Of a DNA stretch of 36,954 bases, positions 35,748 to 36,954 are shown one piece after another. The first letter of the stretch is position 1. The number at the start of each line of letters is the position of its first letter. Both the position numbers and the translations under genes were made by a program. A model generated the notes under the pieces. The model had not been told where the DNA came from. It was given only the letters and a program-made list of their open reading frames with translations, and searched no databases. This DNA is from Bacteroidales bacterium (GTDB lineage: Bacteria > Bacteroidota > Bacteroidia > Bacteroidales > Marinilabiliaceae), in assembly GCA_017539645.1 (NCBI GenBank), contig JAFYCM010000097.1, positions 1 to 36,954 on the forward strand. Reading direction: 5' to 3'.

Positions 35748-36954
35748 TTACTTCACCACGCGTCCCGTTACATCGTACTTCACGCCGTTGACTTCGATAA
35801 TCAACTTGCCGTTTTCGATGTACTTCTTAGCATGCTGTTTTTCTGTTTCAACTTCGTTTACAGTGGTAACTGTGCCAGGGAGCATTGTGCCTACAGCCGT
35901 ACGCGTGTCGGTAGTGCCACAACCATGGTCGCACTCAGCTGTTTCGGTGCCATCAGCAAGTTTAGTTGCGTCGTTGTTGTAAACATAGTTTGTAAAGGCG
36001 TGACCAAGTGCAGCGCCTTCTGCCACAATTTGGTTTGTTGCAGTGCAGCCTTCGCGTGTACAAGATGCTGTCTTATGACCATCTTCGGTGCAAGTTTGGT
36101 CGCCATCGAGAATATATTCGCCCCAAGCGTGACCGAGCGCAGTACCTTCAGCTACAACTTGGTTGGTCGCGGTGCAGCCTTCGCGCGTGCAAGATGCTGT
36201 CTTATGACCATCTTCGGTGCAGGTTTGGTCGCCATCGAGAATATATTCGCCCCAAGCGTGACCGAGAGGTTCGCCAACCGATGTTTGTGCAACAACTGTT
36301 GTGTGGCATGCCTCGCAGTGTGAACCTTCCGTGATGGCTGCTTCAGTGCAAGTAGCTGCAATAGCTTCATCGGTAACCACCGACTTGTGCTCTACAACCA
36401 CAGTCATATTGCCCGTAGCATTTTCGTAATTATTCTCATCTGGGTTGTAGATGAGCGCTACGGTATTATCACCAATTGCCAAGGTTTGTTCTGCATTCAC
36501 GAGGCGATAACCATCAGAAAGAGTTACGTTAGCCAAGGTTTGTTGGCAGTTGATTGTCTGCTTTTCTGGGGCTGTGAATGTTGGTGTAGCTTTGTTGATT
36601 TTGAAGGTCTTTTCAACACTGCCAAGCGAGGCATAATCACCTTTGAATGTTACCGTCACTTTCGCTGTGCCAACATTAACATTATCGGTATATGAATACT
36701 CATAATCAGTACCCTTGGTAAGATTCTGCGAACCTGCCATAACTAGCGGCTCAGGCTTGATTTCGCTGCCTGTGTAGGTCTGGTCGGGCACGACATCCAT
36801 CTGACCGGCGGTTTTCAGAATAGATACATTCCACCTGCCGTTGCCTGCGTCGGTCATTGTGATGTCGTAGAAGCCTGCCGTTGCATCATCACTAAGTGCG
36901 AAATTAGTACCGACCATCATAAATGTACCCGTGCCGCCAGAATACGGAATAGAT
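35748..36954 (-). CDS. Secreted repeat protein with Cys-rich 43-residue repeats (5' end outside window)
   Basis: The frame stays open to the window edge (the codons before the first Met at 36920 read SIPYSGGTGTF), so this is the C-terminal ~400 residues of a longer protein. It has an MBG-type Ig-like module ('YTGSEIKPEPLVMAGSQNLTKGTDYEYSYTDNVNVGTAKVTVTFKGDY'), then 'TLANVTLSDGYRL', then Cys-rich repeats 'LGHAWGEYILDGDQTCTEDGHKTASCTREGCTATNQVVAEG'. There are two full copies with a 129-bp DNA period, plus degenerate ones on both sides. The last 37 residues match the tail of the 33513-35501 protein. It is probably a surface or secreted adhesin-like protein; no catalytic domain is visible in the part present. 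Confidence 0.75.
   Translation of the reverse strand, partial: SIPYSGGTGTFMMVGTNFALSDDATAGFYDITMTDAGNGRWNVSILKTAGQMDVVPDQTYTGSEIKPEPLVMAGSQNLTKGTDYEYSYTDNVNVGTAKVTVTFKGDYASLGSVEKTFKINKATPTFTAPEKQTINCQQTLANVTLSDGYRLVNAEQTLAIGDNTVALIYNPDENNYENATGNMTVVVEHKSVVTDEAIAATCTEAAITEGSHCEACHTTVVAQTSVGEPLGHAWGEYILDGDQTCTEDGHKTASCTREGCTATNQVVAEGTALGHAWGEYILDGDQTCTEDGHKTASCTREGCTATNQIVAEGAALGHAFTNYVYNNDATKLADGTETAECDHGCGTTDTRTAVGTMLPGTVTTVNEVETEKQHAKKYIENGKLIIEVNGVKYDVTGRVVK

Overview
The window reads as a chromosome segment of a member of the order Bacteroidales. Reasons: a GldH lipoprotein, a short-form AMP nucleosidase, an Mrp protein of the Bacteroidetes type without the usual CxxC pair, a GH97 lipoprotein, weak Shine-Dalgarno signals, several upstream elements matching the Bacteroidetes -7 consensus TAnnTTTG, and a pectin-type glycan-degradation operon. 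Family and genus cannot be fixed from the sequence alone (Prevotella-like, Bacteroides-like and Muribaculaceae-like lineages are all possible).

Layout. 1-420 is non-coding with a terminator and an array of palindromic repeats. 421-6706 (minus strand) is a tight housekeeping operon transcribed amn -> holA -> mutS -> uup. 6822-7652 holds a Cse60-like small protein and tsaE, both minus. 7683-8585 is an AT-rich block of 140-bp tandem repeats. 8586-13350 holds two plus-strand secreted carbohydrate-active proteins, a GH97 lipoprotein and a pectin-methylesterase-like beta-helix protein, separated by a terminator and one inverted, diverged copy of the 140-bp element. 13400-13855 holds two more tandem arrays. 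13872-18765 (minus) is a second housekeeping operon transcribed holB -> ricT/PSP1 -> gldH -> trmB -> mrp. 18919-21013 (minus) encodes a coiled-coil lipoprotein followed by a small outer-membrane beta-barrel, with a good upstream promoter. 21321-31446 (minus) is a five-gene glycan operon. 31608-32507 (plus) is a GT14-type glycosyltransferase. 32508-33439 is non-coding and full of direct repeats and palindromes. 33513-36954 (minus) holds two large modular secreted proteins with nearly the same C-terminal tail and 3' flank; the second runs off the window.

The most interesting region is 21321-31446. In transcription order it encodes a secreted xylose-isomerase-like TIM barrel fused to DUF3826, a GH127-family enzyme, a GH141-like beta-helix enzyme, a GH78 alpha-L-rhamnosidase, and a lipoprotein with an alpha-glucuronidase/GH20-N-like layout. 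From memory, the GH127-GH141-GH78 trio has the same family order as the Bacteroides thetaiotaomicron genes BT1003-BT1002-BT1001 for rhamnogalacturonan-II side chains. That suggests the operon trims RG-II or a related acidic, rhamnose-, fucose- and aceric-acid-containing glycan, and that the two less-studied proteins act on the same substrate. No SusC/SusD pair, sensor or transporter lies inside the window, so any capture machinery would be elsewhere.

No tRNA, rRNA, CRISPR array, transposase or phage gene was recognised. The intergenic DNA is unusually rich in iterated palindromic elements of at least six kinds.
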